A stretch of DNA of 64,000 bases from Ziziphus jujuba (lineage: Eukaryota; Streptophyta; Magnoliopsida; Rosales; Rhamnaceae): the NCBI RefSeq assembly GCF_031755915.1, contig NC_083382.1, positions 7,936,001 to 8,000,000 on the forward strand, in the 5' to 3' direction. Positions 24,915 through 38,309 of this stretch are shown one piece after another. How positions within the stretch are numbered: position 1 is the first letter of the stretch; each line of letters begins with the position of its first letter. The notes beneath the pieces are model-generated. The model saw only the letters and a list, made by a program, of their open reading frames with translations, searched no databases and was not told the DNA's origin. Made by a program: the position numbers and the translations under genes.

Positions 24915-27900
24915 CACTACAACACATATGGGATTTTGTAGCTTACTGTAACACCCCGTCCCAAATCGCACCGGAATCCGTGCACGTTGACCGAGGTTGA
25001 CCGTTGACCGAAAGGGTCAAAAGTTAACTTTTTGACTCGGTGGGAATTTCGAGTTGACCAGGGTACTGTGGTGAAGAGCACGATGCCACGAATTCGTAGA
25101 CTGGTAGCACATCGAAAACGGAGCTACGGTTTGAAAGTTATGGACGAAACAAGTTGCGGTCCAAACTGTCCAAGGGGTGCCGGAGTTGACTTTTTGTTTA
25201 TGGGGAAATGAGCTTTGACTCGTGCATGGTTGTGAAGTGCTCGTCGATACGAGTTCACAGACTAGTGGCACGCTCAAAACAGACATCCGGTTAAAAAGTT
25301 ATGGACGTTTGAAGTTTACCGGATACCGTATTATTTTAATGTTTTTGGGTCGGTGAACAGTGAAACACCACATGTCAGCTTGTGATTGGTCCACGTGGCA
25401 TGAACAGTGTCACACAGGGGTTTTTATTTGTTAAAATTCCCGGGGAAGAGAGAGAAAGAGAGAGAGGAGAGAGAAAGAGAGAGAGAGAGGACCCGCCGGC
25501 CACCGGAATTTTTCCACTGTTCCGGCCGAGTTACTGTACATGCACCGGCCAGCAAGCTTGCCCTCCTCATGTCCGGCAAAACCTCCAAATTTCACGACCA
25601 ACGGCCACCTCACGCGCCGCCGCCGGCGACGGTTGCTGGTGACCGCGGCGGCTCGCCGGAAAGTACTGTTCCGGCGAGTACCCGAATTTCCAGCCAGCTC
25701 CAGTCCGCAGTGTTCGACCTCCTGAACCCGAATCCGGCTTCCGTTTCCGCCAATTCATGACGGTTTGGGAGAATTGCGGAACCGAAACTCGAAAAGCTTT
25801 CCGGCGAGATTCCGACCCCGTCGGGTCCGATCACCGGAAAGTAAGACCGAATCCGTGATCCTCATCACGCGAGCTTTGATTCGGTATATAAATCGTAACC
25901 CTTTAGATGTCGCTTGGTGTTCGCTCCCCGGGTACCCATTTGGGGATTACCCGAATAAATTATTAATATTTTTGGTTTGTGCACTGTGGTTGTTTAGGTG
26001 CACGCGCGAGTAGTGGAGTTGTTCCCGAGGAGGATCTTAGTTGATTTACGTGCTCCAGGTGAGTGACCCACCTTCAAAAATTATTTTGGGCAATTAATTA
26101 TATTTAATTGGTATTTAATTTGGTATTTAAATTATGCTCATGTGGTGTGATTTATTTATGAATTTTATTGTGGTTTAATTAATTTTTATGCATGAGCAAG
26201 GTGTATTTTGGTAGTATTTGTACGTGGTTTTAAATTTGATTTTCCGGGCATGATTGGGTTAAATATTTTACGAAAGTATTTGTTTAAATTTTATAAATTA
26301 TGCCCGTGGTATTTTTATGGTTGCATCTCGTACTTCGAGAAAATTGTGGTTTGTTGGTTATCAGTGTTTCGTACCGGGTTGTTGAATAAAAATATGTGGG
26401 ATGGTGTTTTGTGAAATTTTGGTATACTTCCCACGGTGGTTTTTGGAAAAACGGTACGGTTGGTTACTTATGTTTATTTTTAGACGCACTCATACAGTAT
26501 TGGTGTTCTGGTGTATGGTGTATGGACACGTGGTAGTGCGCGGTTATTATCTGGTTTAGCGCACGGTTTTTACTTCACCCGTGAGTTGCCATTGGACCGT
26601 GGGCAGGCAAGTTGTTGTTGGCCACAGCCGCCCCTCTCCTTGGCCGGGTGATGGTTTGTAGCAGCGGTACTGTCGGGACGCCGAAGTGACCGTTGCAGGT
26701 TTCTCTCTTTAAACCCCCCGCCAGTCGGTGCTCGGGACGCTGGGTATCGGAGGGCATCACCGGTATATGGTGTGGTGCGTCAGGTGTAATTGTCGGTGTA
26801 AATTGCAAATAATGGTTTAAACCCCAAAGGTGTTCAAAATGATTTACTATAATTTATTATATTTTTATTATATATATTGGGGTATGTTTTTATTTATTTA
26901 TTGTGTATCAAATGGTTTAATCCCTTGGTTTTTGGGAGGTATGTACATTGGGTTTTGCGAAAAGGTTTTAAAAAGGGAACATTTCAAACGGAGCGATTGG
27001 TGAGAGTTTTGAGGGAAATTATTATTTTCCAACAGTTATTATTATTTATTTATTAATTGCTGGTATTTGTTTTATTCCTTAATTGCTATTACTATTATTT
27101 TTATTATCACAAAAGGTGTTCAGTAGTTCGGGTTACTCACGGAGATGATTAGCATCTCACACTCTTAAATTCCGTTCCCTTAGGTGCAAGTGGTGGTAGA
27201 CGTTCTTCCGGAGCGAACCAAGTTTTCCGCTGCTGTTTTGTTTCGAGAAGTACTTCTGTACTCTTTCATTTCAGTATATTATTTCTTTCAGCCTTGTTGT
27301 ATTTCTATTGTTTAGCATTTCTTAAAGCTCTGTATACTATTGAGATACTTCTGTTTTATTTATGCACTGGACTGTTATTGCTTTTGAGAAGTGCTAAAAA
27401 TTTGTGGAACAGTTTGTAGTTGTGGGAGGAATAAGGGGATATTTTTAGAAGTGTGTTTTCAGTGCAGGTAGTTTATGGTAAGTAAATCCCTTAGGGGAGG
27501 CTCTGCCGGATTTTCCACTGGAGGGTTTGGTAGGGTTTCCCTGGGATCAGGGCTGTCTAGGGTTCCGGGGAAGGAATTCTGGATGGGTCCTGACACTTAC
27601 GATTATAGCATTTTAAAAAAATGTCATTAATAATATAAAACAATAGTATTTTCAATCTATTTTTTACATGTTGGATAAAATTTTACTTTACAATAATATT
27701 TTCAAATGCTATAGAAATCTATAACATTTTCAAATGCTATGAATATACTTAAATAACATTTTAAAATACTATCAAATATACTTAATATACCTTTTATAGT
27801 TGCTATTAAATTGATTACTATACAAGAAAATCTTAATACAGTGACATTTATTTTAATGTCACTTTAATCTAAAATATCAAAAATTAAATAATTAATAACT

Positions 27901-27958
27901 AAAGTAAATAAGCTATAAGAAAACTTTACTTCTACCCTAATATCTTTTCCTGTGGTCT
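24915..27958. mobile_element. CACTA-like element, host of a nested gypsy solo LTR
   Basis: The paralogous intron at about 2500 runs straight through this point, so 24915 to roughly 27960 is inserted DNA. It begins CACTACAACACATATGGG. Without the nested solo LTR it continues with repeated AACATTTTCAAATGCTAT-like motifs (27640-27800). The right end, near TTTTCCTGTGG (27946-27956), could be a decayed inverted terminus. The insertion is well supported by the paralogue; the CACTA assignment rests on one good terminus. Confidence 0.5.
24947..27595 (+). mobile_element. Gypsy (Tekay/Del-like) solo LTR, 2649 bp
   Basis: Begins TGTAACACCCCGTCCC and ends GGGTCCTGACA. It is flanked by a perfect 5-bp target duplication CTTAC (24942-24946 and 27596-27600). 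It is clearly related to the LTRs of the full gypsy element at 38310 but lacks part of their repeated GC-rich region. A TATA-like GGTATATAAATC lies near 25883. A probable leader intron runs from GT 26059 to AG 27183. No internal region is present, so it arose by LTR-LTR recombination. Confidence 0.92.
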
Positions 27959-28267
27959 TTAAAGATTCAAACTTTAATATATATTGACATTGGAGGTGGA
28001 GAATTTTATTTTTGAGAAAATACTAGTTTTACTGTATAAATTTTCTTATTTATTTGTACAATAAAAAGCACATCAAGATTGACTATGCATCGATGCATAT
28101 ACATTGCTTACTCAACTCTTTGCCATCACCACTCACTTTGCGAGAGATATTTATTAATAAATACTGTCTTATTTATCTAATTAATTTCTCGTCTTATTTT
28201 TCTGATGGGGTCTTTTTTGCTTATTAATCTCTCCTTGAACATCAAATCTGCTAGCCAATAAAAGAAG
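27959..28267. other. WAKL intron, right part, ending at a recombination junction
   Basis: 27975-28258 matches 2510-2775 of the intact gene (shared TCTGCTAGCCAA). At about 28258-28268 the intron match ends and the tail of a truncated kinase exon from a different copy begins. Confidence 0.6.
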
Positions 28268-31259
28268 CTAAATTTCCCCTGAAGATAATTGTTGTTGCAA
28301 CACTAAACCGCCATTTCGTTTGAAGAACCTTTTTCTACGTCTAATGGCTTTTCTTTTTTTGATGAATTTGTATGAACGCCATGTGCCAATTAGAAGAAAC
28401 AATGCTCCAAGACCACTACCGAAACCTATAAAAAACTGAAGTATGTGAAATCGTCTACCCAGTTTTCTGTTTGAAAATAATTTATGGAAAAATATCAATA
28501 ACTTTTAGAAAGATAGCATTCAGTAGCATCAGTATGCAAACAAGTGACGGTTGAAGTATCCATTCTTGAACTACTTCCTTTAGCCTTCATAAAAAGTTGT
28601 GTTATAAAATAGTACTAGAGCTAGGTTCTGTTCTGTATCAAAATCTTGCTTTTGTAACTCAATTAGATAGAGAGAAGAAAAAAGAAAAAAAAAAAAATTT
28701 CCAGGTCTTGCCCTACTTACACGGATTTACTAAATAGTTTTCTCTTAAGCTGACCAGATATGGGACTTTAGCTCATATTGGATGAATATTTATTTATTAG
28801 GTCGGTTTTGGTACGTGTTGGTTTTTGTTTTCGTTTTTTTGTATTTTTTGCTTAATTATGTGTAGTCTAACTATCTGCTTCCAATGTTAGTTGTAGACTT
28901 TGTTATATATTTTAATTAACTATAAATTTAAAAAAAATAAAACAAAAATGATAAATTTAATACAATTTAAAATTTTGTTGAATTATATTGAACTACTAAC
29001 ATAAAATAAATAAATAAATAAATAAATAAATAAAGAAAAAAAAAAGAAATTGAATTAAGTAAAATACAAACAATTAAATAAAAAAAAATCGATCATGTTA
29101 ATAAACAACACATAATTAATTGCCGATGCGTTTATATTTTTCTAATTGGCCTTTTTTTAAGTCAGTTGTCGAACATGAAAAGTTAAAATTAATTTAAAAT
29201 TCATGTGTTAATTTTTTTCACCAAAAAAGATATATAGTTTCTATACATATATATATATATATATATGCTATTCTTTATATTCATTGGATTAATCAATATA
29301 GGTGGCCGTATTGTTCAGGGTGGCTTAACTCATAAAATTGAATTAGAAGAACAGGGGACATACCTATAACGACAACTAGAACCTTGGGCTTTCGGCACTT
29401 GTACGATCCAACTGTGTTCACACAAGTTCCGACTCCATCACATATGGTGGGAGACATTTCACATTCGTTGACATCTGACATGTAAAACAAGAAAATATAT
29501 AAATTAAATATAAAATGAAAAACTTTGACATACATAAATAAATTAGAAAAAATAAAACAAAATTGAATTTGGGCATTTTAAAATAAGGGTAAATTTATTT
29601 ACGCATTTTTAATTTTAATATCATTTAACTTAAATTTAAATTTGATATTTTTGAAAACTAATCATTAGCCTTTTTTTAATTATATTTATATATCAAAATA
29701 TATTTATTTATTAATTTTTATTAATTAATTTTAATAATTAAAGGTTAAAAGAAAGTTGAAAAAATCAATATTTTATAATTAACTAATATTTTTAAAATAT
29801 AATTTTGATCTTCAATTATAAAATTTAACAGGTAAACATTGATGAATGAGTATATTTTAATAGATTTAAAAAACTAAACAAAAACAAATAAAAAATTTTC
29901 AAAAGTATTAAATCTAAATAAAATAATAAAAAAACTAAAAAAGTATGAATGAAAGTGTTCCTTAAAATAATGGAGATAAATATAATAAATTGGTTCATTT
30001 TGAAGGTTTGATGGCTGCGGAGATTTTTACCTTGACATCCATCAGGAGAAAGATAGGCAATTCCACTATAGCCGTCTTTACAGAAACATCTAAAAGACGT
30101 CTGATTTCCTGAAACGGCGCCATTCTGGCAATAATATTTGCTTCCTGAGTTTTCTGGCATGAATTCATTTCCAAAAATTTCTTGTGGCGAATGGTATAAT
30201 GTCCAATACAGAGTCACCGGAACGAAGTGCATATCTTTAATTTCAACAAAATCTGTAGAATTGGATGACATAAACCAATTTTCGTCTACCACGAACGCGT
30301 ATTTGCATACGGAGTCCGTATTTTGAAAAGTGATAGTATAGGTCTGCATATCATGAGATGGAATGGTGGTTTGGCAGCAATTCACTCCGTTGCAGCTTCT
30401 GTTATGGTACTTGTTTGAACACTTGGACTTGCAGCCTGCTGAAATTTCAGTCCCATCCAAGATTGATGAAGACATCAACGCTAGCACATCGTAACTGATG
30501 GCAGCAACTATGTTTTGGTCGTTGGACAAGACAAAGGGGCTTCCTGTCAAGTTAAGAGGCCCTTGGGTTCCCTTGCCTTTGCAATTCCAAAAAGTTATTG
30601 GGCTTCTCACCTGAATCTGTAAAGTCAATTTGCAATATAATTCTGTTAGTAGAAAATTTACCCTAATATATATAATCTTAGTTTTATCATATCTTTCTTC
30701 ATATAGAGATGGATATAATTGGCCAACAACTCCTGGAACCACTATGCAAAAATTTAAGACAATCCAGAAAACTACTACGCATCTTACAATTAAAAGCAAC
30801 AATACTGTTAACAATAAAATTAATAAACTTTACCTGATTTCTGCTCCAGAGGATGCCTAAAAGATGTATTCCTATGTATTCCTACTTGATTATTAATATA
30901 ACAAAAAAGTCATAACAATAGTAATTGCAAGATACAAAATATACGTAGCAAAAAAAAGTTATCTTACTCACAGTCTGATCTGTCTCCAAGTAGCCGTCAA
31001 TATAAGACGTATTGAGGACTTCGAGATTGGTGCGTTTTAGGAAAGGTCTACTAGAATTTTTGCACACTACTTCGAACCAATCGTCAGCATAACAATGTGG
31101 GGATCCAATGCCAAAAGGGAAAGAGATGTTTACGTTTCCACATTCCGTTTGACAACCATGTTTTCCTATGGTCGCTGCTGGTACTGCCGATGCTAATGAA
31201 TCATGAATGATCAGCCATAAGAATACAATCGTGCAAACAAGCAACAGCCGCCTCACCAT
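28268..31259 (-). CDS. WAKL-type receptor without a kinase domain (truncated), four exons
   Basis: Exons, read right to left: 31259-30972, 30616-30031, 29474-29364 and 28425-28268. All have GT-AG borders and closing phases, giving 380 aa. Seen: a signal peptide (about 1-24); a GUB_WAK ectodomain beginning [19 protein letters not shown]; an EGF-like segment starting DVNEC at about 292; a membrane span (about 330-349); a basic KKRKAIRRRKR stretch; then a stop after LSSGEI. The whole kinase domain is missing because the fourth exon is cut by a recombination junction. The ectodomain frame has no lesion, so a secreted or membrane-held receptor-like protein could be made. It could also be a recent pseudogene whose frame has not yet decayed. 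Sequence alone cannot show expression. Confidence 0.7.
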
Positions 31260-31317
31260 CCTTTTCTTTCTTCACTTCCCCTATCCTAGTACTTAATCAA
31301 CTTGCTTAGGCTTATCT

Positions 31318-31329
31318 ATCTATATATAT
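31318..31329 (-). promoter_or_regulatory. Candidate TATA box of the truncated WAKL gene
   Basis: The minus strand reads TATATATAGATA about 60 bp ahead of the ATG at 31259, matching the placement in the paralogous gene. Confidence 0.4.
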
Positions 31330-33352
31330 GCACTACATATGTTAGCTAGTACAAGAGAAACAACCAATTATATTAAAGAATCCAACTCCTAGTGGTCCAT
31401 AGTCGATAAGAAGTATGCATCATTGATTTTTTACGTATTTGCTGACTTATCTCAAAATATCGGTCTCATAGTTTTATCGGGGAAATAAAATAAAAATAAA
31501 AAATAAAAAGCAGAAGAAGGTCATATTGCAGTTTGCACTCCACATAAACTATTGGTATATTAATAATACTTTTGATGACCGGTGACTCAATTATCAGTGA
31601 ACGAAGCTTCATGGTATTTACGATGTCCAATGGTGTTTCAGAGGATTAATGATGATTGGTCTTCGAAGTGACAAGTCAAAAAGAGCGGCAATGATGGAAT
31701 AAGTTTGAAATTTTTTTTTTTTTTCATTTTTATTTTGGGCTGGCGTTTTGTGTATCTGTCAGGATTTAATGAGCTGCTGTTTGGCAGCCTAACAGGTACA
31801 CTGGTGCGAGAGCGCCATGAAGAGCTCGTGGCCAACCGCTGTTCAGAGTTTCCTCGCTCGTGCGAGCTCCTTTCAAGCGCGTGGTGTGCCGTCTTGTTGT
31901 CAGGTGCGCTGAAAATTCATTTTTACCCTTCGTGACTCGTAAGTCATCTTTTCTTTTTGGAACTCGAGCTGGGAGTCCCGTGAGAAACTTTGTTTTAGAG
32001 AAGGAAAAAGTGCGTTATCTTATATGCCATTATTGGGGACTTGTATATCTTTAATACTAATGAAAGGCATTCTTCTTTGTTTGTCCATGAATGTTGATCA
32101 GCTTGATTGAATTACATTATATCTGCTGTTTTTATTGAACATTGATCAACTTTATTGAATTACATTATATATGCTGTTTTTAGTTTTTTGCTTTTTTTTT
32201 TTTTTTTTAATTATATTTGCTCGTCTCTTTCTCTTTAGAATTTAGATAGTTGAATTTGCTGTGACTAAATTTATTTATTGATTGCATATTTTTTTTAATC
32301 GGCTATTTTTTTTTTGGTGGGATTTATTATTTTAACTACACATTATTTATCTGATTCCTCAACAACTTTAGTATTTTTTTTATTTTATTTTATATATATT
32401 TACACTAGTCCACCATTTCCCCCATTTAACTGTTGCGAATAATGGCCATCCGAATTGTCCGTTTGGCTTGAACAGTCTAGTATTAAAATATCCCTCCCCA
32501 ATCATTTTTTTTTCAAAGGCAGATGAAAACCATTTATTGTTCAAGTTAATTCATATAATAATACTTTATTTGAAAAATCAATATGTTCTATGTTCTCCAC
32601 TCTAAATGGGACATTGATTTTGTTGGTCATTTGAATAAATAAGGAATAAATCAAAGAGATCGTAATAAATACTTAGATTATAAGATTACATAATAGAAAT
32701 TGACATATTAAAAGGATTATATAATTAGATAAATTAACAGCCATTATAAAGTTTATTAAAGATATGATTACGACATTTGTCATTCTGACTTAGGTAAACT
32801 AGTTAATAAAAAATAAAAAAATCAAGTAAAGTTGATTTAATTAGTATGACACTCATTTTTATGTCTAAAAAATTGTAAATTTGAGATATCTAGTTGAAAG
32901 AAATTGTTGTAAAAAAATAGCATGTGAACATTCTTGTCGAGTGCAAATATCATCTTCCATAAAATATAAAATAAAAAAATAAATAAGCCTTCTAGCTTGT
33001 ACAAAGCAAATATCATCTATTCGTAAGAAAAAAAAAATATTAATCAACAGATTGACAAATTTATGATCAAAATTTTCTTTTTGAGTTTTTTATTCTATAG
33101 GGTTTATTCTATCTAAATATTTAATATGTCATTAAATTCACATTTAATTAATAATTAAATTTTAAATATTAACATTTAATATGATTTAAAATATAATAAT
33201 AGAATACTTTATTTTGAAATTATCATGTTAACCATATGTAAAATCTGACTCTGATAGTATATTCTTGACTATTGTTAAAATATTTTGAAGCAGGTCATAT
33301 CAACCGCGTTCTAAAAGTTTGATGACTTTAGTTAACTTTGCGGTCCTAAGAA

Positions 33353-33385
<33 letters not shown>
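33353..33385. repeat. (ATT)n microsatellite
   Basis: A perfect trinucleotide run. Confidence 0.85.
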
Positions 33386-33466
33386 GACAAGTGAGGTTAA
33401 TTCCTTTCTTCTTATGCTTAGGAAAAAAATATTATTTGTTTAGCTTCTAATCAATAGACTATATAT

Positions 33467-33624
33467 ATATCGAAGATTTTAACAATTTTAAAATTCATAT
33501 AAATATATATAATACAAGATTTCTATTAGCTGATGATAAAATCGTATATTGAAAATTTTATCAATTTCAAAATTCATATAAATATATATAATACAAGAAT
33601 TCTATCATTTGATGATAAAATCAT
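33467..33624. repeat. Tandem duplication of a ~79-bp AT-rich unit
   Basis: Two copies share AAAATTCATATAAATATATA, AATACAAGA and GATGATAAAATC with few mismatches. Confidence 0.75.
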
Positions 33625-34599
33625 TAAATTTTCATTTTTATTTATTAGATCACTTCAAAATTTTAGATTAAAATATATATTCATAGTTTGTCAAGTTCTT
33701 ATAGAATTTATTTTTTTAAATATAATTTTAAAATATCAATAAATTTATTTTTAATTACTAATTAAATTTTAAATTATAACTTTTATATGATCTAAAGAGA
33801 TTCTAATGGGTTTCTTTTCTCTTTCAATAGATAGAACCAATTTAATATATTAATAAATTTATATTTATTTGGTAATTAATTTTTTAAATTATAATTTTTA
33901 ATACGATTCAGTTATTAATTAAAATAATTTAATATTAAAATCATCCTAGACGACTTAACGTGACTATAGAGAACACTTGTGTAATTACAAGACACTCTCG
34001 GAAAGGTCCCCCAAAAAAAAAAAATAAAAAATAAAAAAATAAACACTCTCTGAAAGGTAATTGAATATTTTTTTAATTGAGTGATATACCGGCCACACCT
34101 TTTTTCTTGAGTGTTTTACACGGATGCTGTAAAAGGAAATAAGTCAACTATTGACTAATGTAAACGTATGAAAAGGGGCGACACCAAAATAATAATTATT
34201 GGGGCCCCATGCATTTAAAATAACCAATAAAATTTCAATAAGATATTTAATTATATTTAACGAATTTTCTTTTCAAAGCTTAAATTGAAGAATTAATTCT
34301 TTCTCTAAAATAGGATGTGAGTTTTTTTTATTATGTCTTAATTAATTAAATTCGAAATAGATTATTAATTTAATTTATGTGGTTTTAGTAATCAAGTTAT
34401 AAACAATGTGAACAATCCAATTTAGTTAATATATATCAAAATAATGATTCAATATTTTATTGCAACTAAAATTTGATTTTTAAGTAAATTTTTTTTAATA
34501 TTTATTATTCTTTTGATAGATCTTGATCAGCCGAATACATTCTTCACAATTACTAAACTATATTGTTGGTCTAGAAGTTAACTTTTTCTTATAAATAAT

Positions 34600-37322
34600 T
34601 GTAATACCTCGTCCCAAAGTACAACGGAAATTTTTCAACTTTGACCGTTGACTGTTGACCATTGACCGAAAGGGTCAAAAGTTGATTTTTTGACTCGGAT
34701 GAAATTCTAGGTTGACTGAGGTACCATTACGAAGTACACGTTGGCACGACTTCGTAGACTAGTAGCACGTCGAAAACGGAGCTACGGTTTGAAAGTTATG
34801 GGCAAAACAAGTCGATGTCTAAACTGTCCAAGGGGTGTCGGAGTTGACTTTTTATTCATGCAAAGTTGAGTTTTGACTCATACATGGTTGTGAAGTACTT
34901 GTTGATACGAGTCCGTAGACTAGCAGCACGTCCGATTTGGACATGTGGTTTGAAAATTATGGACCTATAGAATTTTTCGAATACCGTATTATTTTAATAT
35001 TATTTTTAAACTTGTAACAATGTACCACATGTGACTTAATAAATGTGACCATGTGTCACCATGTTGAGATGCCACATATCAACCATGTTTAATACCATAT
35101 TATTTTATTATTGTTATTTTATATAATAATATTATTTTTAATATTATTTAATTATTTTATTTTATTTTATTTTTATTTATTTTTCTTTCTTTTTCTTTTC
35201 TTTTTTTTCTTTTTTTCTTTTCCCCCATGTGGGAAAACACCAGCCCCCTCCCCGAGTCTTTTTCTTCTTCCTCCTTCCTCTTCCTTTCCTTTCCTTCTTC
35301 CTCTTGGACTGTCGTCGTTTCTTCGTTTTCGGCCACCGAACAGCCACATGCGTCGGCCAGAGAGGAGCAGGGGACGGAGGCGAGCTCGGCTGCAAAATTT
35401 CACGGCCATCAGTCGCCGGACGTGCCCAGATCTGGCCGGAGAAGCCGCTGGCTGGAAATTTTCTCTCTCCTCTTTTTTTGTGTTTTCCGACCAACCCGGC
35501 TCGACCAATACCTCTATTCCACCGTTTTCAACCCCTCTGAGTGCATTTTCGGGGTTAGATTACCCAAAATTCCCACCGTTTGAGAGATCCCTCAAGTTTA
35601 AACTCGGCTGAAGCTTTCCGGCCACCACCAGTTGAATTGAGCTCAATGGAGGTCGGTAATGTGATCCTCATCTCACAAGCTTTCCATAGACATATAATTT
35701 GTCAATTTTGGTTAACGTTTGTGTTAGACTCTCGGGTACCGGGTATTATTTATCCGAATAAAATATTAATTTATTTGAGATGTGTAATGTGGTTGTTCTA
35801 GGAGCACGGGTGAGTCGTGGAATTGATCCCATGGAGGATCTTGGATTAATTGCGTGCTCCAGGTGAGTGACCCACCTTTAAAAATATTTTGGGGCAATTA
35901 ATTTTATTTAATTGGTGTTTAATTGGTATTTGGAATTATGCTCATGTGATGCAATTTAATTATAATTGTGGAAAATTATTATTTTATTGTGATTTAATTT
36001 TATTTATTACGCATGAGTAAGGTATTTTCAGTAATAAATCGTATGTGATTTTAATATTATTTTTTTTTGGCATAATTGGTTTAATTGGTGGTTTAAATTT
36101 TATAATTATGCCCGTAGAATATTATTTGTTAAACCTCGTGTTACGAGAAAAATTATTTTTATATCGTTATCGATGGTTTCGTACCGGAAATGTTAAAAGA
36201 AAATGTGGGATGGTAAATTTGAAAACTGATAGATTTTCCACGGTGATTTTTAGAAAATCGGTACGGTAATAATTAATTTAATAATTATTTGAGGTTAGCG
36301 CGCAAGTTATTATGTCTCCCATGAGTTGCCATTGGACCGAGGGCAGGTAAGTTTTATAGTGCACATAGCCGCCCCCCTCCTTGGCCGGGATGACGGTTTC
36401 AGCAGCGGTACTATTGGGACGCCGAAACGCCATGTGCAAGTTTCTCTCTTTAATCTCCCTGCCAGTCGGTGCTCGGAACGTTGGGTATTGGAGGGCATCA
36501 CTGGTATATGATGTGGTGCGTCAAGTATAAATTTTCGGATAGAAGTTTCAAACCCCAAAGTGTTCAAAAATTATTTATTATATTTTATTACATTTTATTT
36601 ATATTTTGGGTATTTATCTATTGTTTATGAAATTAATTGATCCCTTGGTTTTCGGGAAATACGAACATCGGGTTTTGTGAAAATGTTTTAAAAAGGGGAA
36701 CATTTCCAATGGAGTGAATAGTGAGAGTTTTGAGTGAAATTATTACTTTCAATTGTTATTATTATTTATTTATTTAATTGTTTTGTATTAAGTAAGTAAA
36801 TTCCTTTATTTGTTATATTATAAATATTAAAGGTGTACAGTAGATAGGGTCACTCACTGAGATGATTAGCATCTCACGTTTTTAAATTCCGTTCCCCTAG
36901 GTCCAGGTTGGAAGATGTTGATCGTCCGGGGCGAACTCGACGTTTCAGTTCATTGCCGAAAGTCCAAGCAGCATTTCTTCCCTTTTTCCTCTTCATCTTG
37001 TATTACTTCTTTATCTGACATTGTATTAATTCCACATTTATTTGTATAATGCTCTGTGTACTGTATTGGACATGTAGTTATTAATTATGCACTGGATTAT
37101 TGTTATTCAATGGAGTGCTGTAAATTTGTGGAATCAATTTGTAGTATTGTGGGAGGAATCAGGGGATGGATATAGAAGTGTGTTTTCAGTGCAGGAAATT
37201 TGTGGTAAGTCCAACCCTTAGGGGAGGTTCTGCCAGATTTTCCATTGGAGGGTCCGGTAGGGTTTTCCTGGGATCAGGGCTTGTCTAGGGTTCCGGTTAG
37301 GAATTTTGGACGGGTCCTGACA
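34600..37322 (+). mobile_element. Gypsy solo LTR, 2723 bp
   Basis: Begins TGTAATACCTCGTCCC and ends GGGTCCTGACA, with a perfect 5-bp target duplication ATAAT (34595-34599 and 37323-37327). It belongs to the same lineage as the full element but is clearly more diverged. The probable leader-intron signals are kept: donor CAG/GTGAGTG with GT at 35863, and acceptor CCCCTAG ending at 36900. A long pyrimidine tract occupies about 35160-35300. Confidence 0.92.
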
Positions 37323-38309
37323 ATAATCCCATGAAGATTTTTTTCCTTAAAAACACCAGCATTAGTCTTAAAAAATTTAATATTTGTATAAATTTTATTA
37401 TGTATTTCCTAATAATTTTCTTATAAATATATTTGTATTATTCTTTTTTAAGAATTTTTTTTTTTTTTTTGTCTTTCTATCATAGTAAAATATTATTTAC
37501 AAAATACAAAAAAATATTTTTATATATTTTGCAATTATCACTTAGTATACATTATGTACACACACACACACATACACAATCAAACTGTATTTTTAACATT
37601 TAGAATAAATATTTCCATTCTGATATATCGATTTTCAATTATTAGCGTGAGTCATAATATTTTATCAACTAAATTAACATCACTTAATCATGAGATTGAC
37701 TATACATATATATATATATATCAAACATATATGAGTTCCTCAATTATTATGGTTATTATTTTGGCTACTATTTTTAGTCAATTTCTTCTTCTTTTAAGTC
37801 ATTGCTTTTTGTTTTGTTTTTATTTTTATTTTTATTATGAAATGGTTCCCCGCTTGGAAGGACCACTTACACTTTGCTAAATAATTGTTGATCTAGTATC
37901 ATTTATTTCATTTCTCTTCTTATTTTCCTTTTAATTTTATCATAAAGAGACGAATAATTTTACTATACTTTAAATTTTTAAGTTTTTATTTTATTAATTT
38001 ACCTTCACTAGCTGCCCCTTTGTAGTGATCAGAGACTACCATTGGAGAGAGGAAAAATCATCAATCGTCTTTCAAACTTGTTTGCATGTACCATATATAG
38101 ATCTTGGTATGCATACATACGTACACTCATATATATATATATATATATATATATCTTGATCGAATTTATAAAGCAACGAATTCAAAACTTGGGAATCTAC
38201 ATTGATTGATCAAGGAAATCAGTTGGATGGCATAGGAATTCAACGATATGAGTTAGACGGTATAGGGACTTCATAAAGTCAATTTTGTTTATTTTCTTTT
38301 CTAAACAAC
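37323..38309. other. AT-rich spacer between two gypsy insertions
   Basis: No gene is seen. It contains (CA)n at about 37558-37575 and (TA)n at about 38130-38153. Confidence 0.5.

Larger units (their letters stand above)
31330..34599. other. Upstream region of the truncated WAKL gene; AT-rich, no gene
   Basis: A less AT-rich patch lies at 31740-32000 (for example CTGGTGCGAGAGCGCCATGA) but shows no domain that I recognise. 33290-33350 resembles part of the duplicated upstream block near 6150 and 7545 (GGTCATATCA ... GATGACTTTA). The remainder is A/T-rich with homopolymers. Confidence 0.45.

Noticed and set aside
23507..31259. One joined WAKL gene using exons at 31259-29364 and the kinase exon at 24651
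   Set aside because: The kinase exon has a stop in the glycine loop, and an extra transmembrane exon with its own stop lies between; better described as a truncated gene plus an orphan pseudo-exon.
31740..32060. Less AT-rich patch with open frames up to about 76 codons
   Set aside because: No domain, start context or splice plan could be recognised, and no second copy was seen in the window.
35173..35611. Several overlapping frames of 100-166 codons in the pyrimidine-rich part of the solo LTR at 34600
   Set aside because: Composition-driven (poly-Lys on one strand, poly-Phe/Ser on the other) within a transposon LTR.
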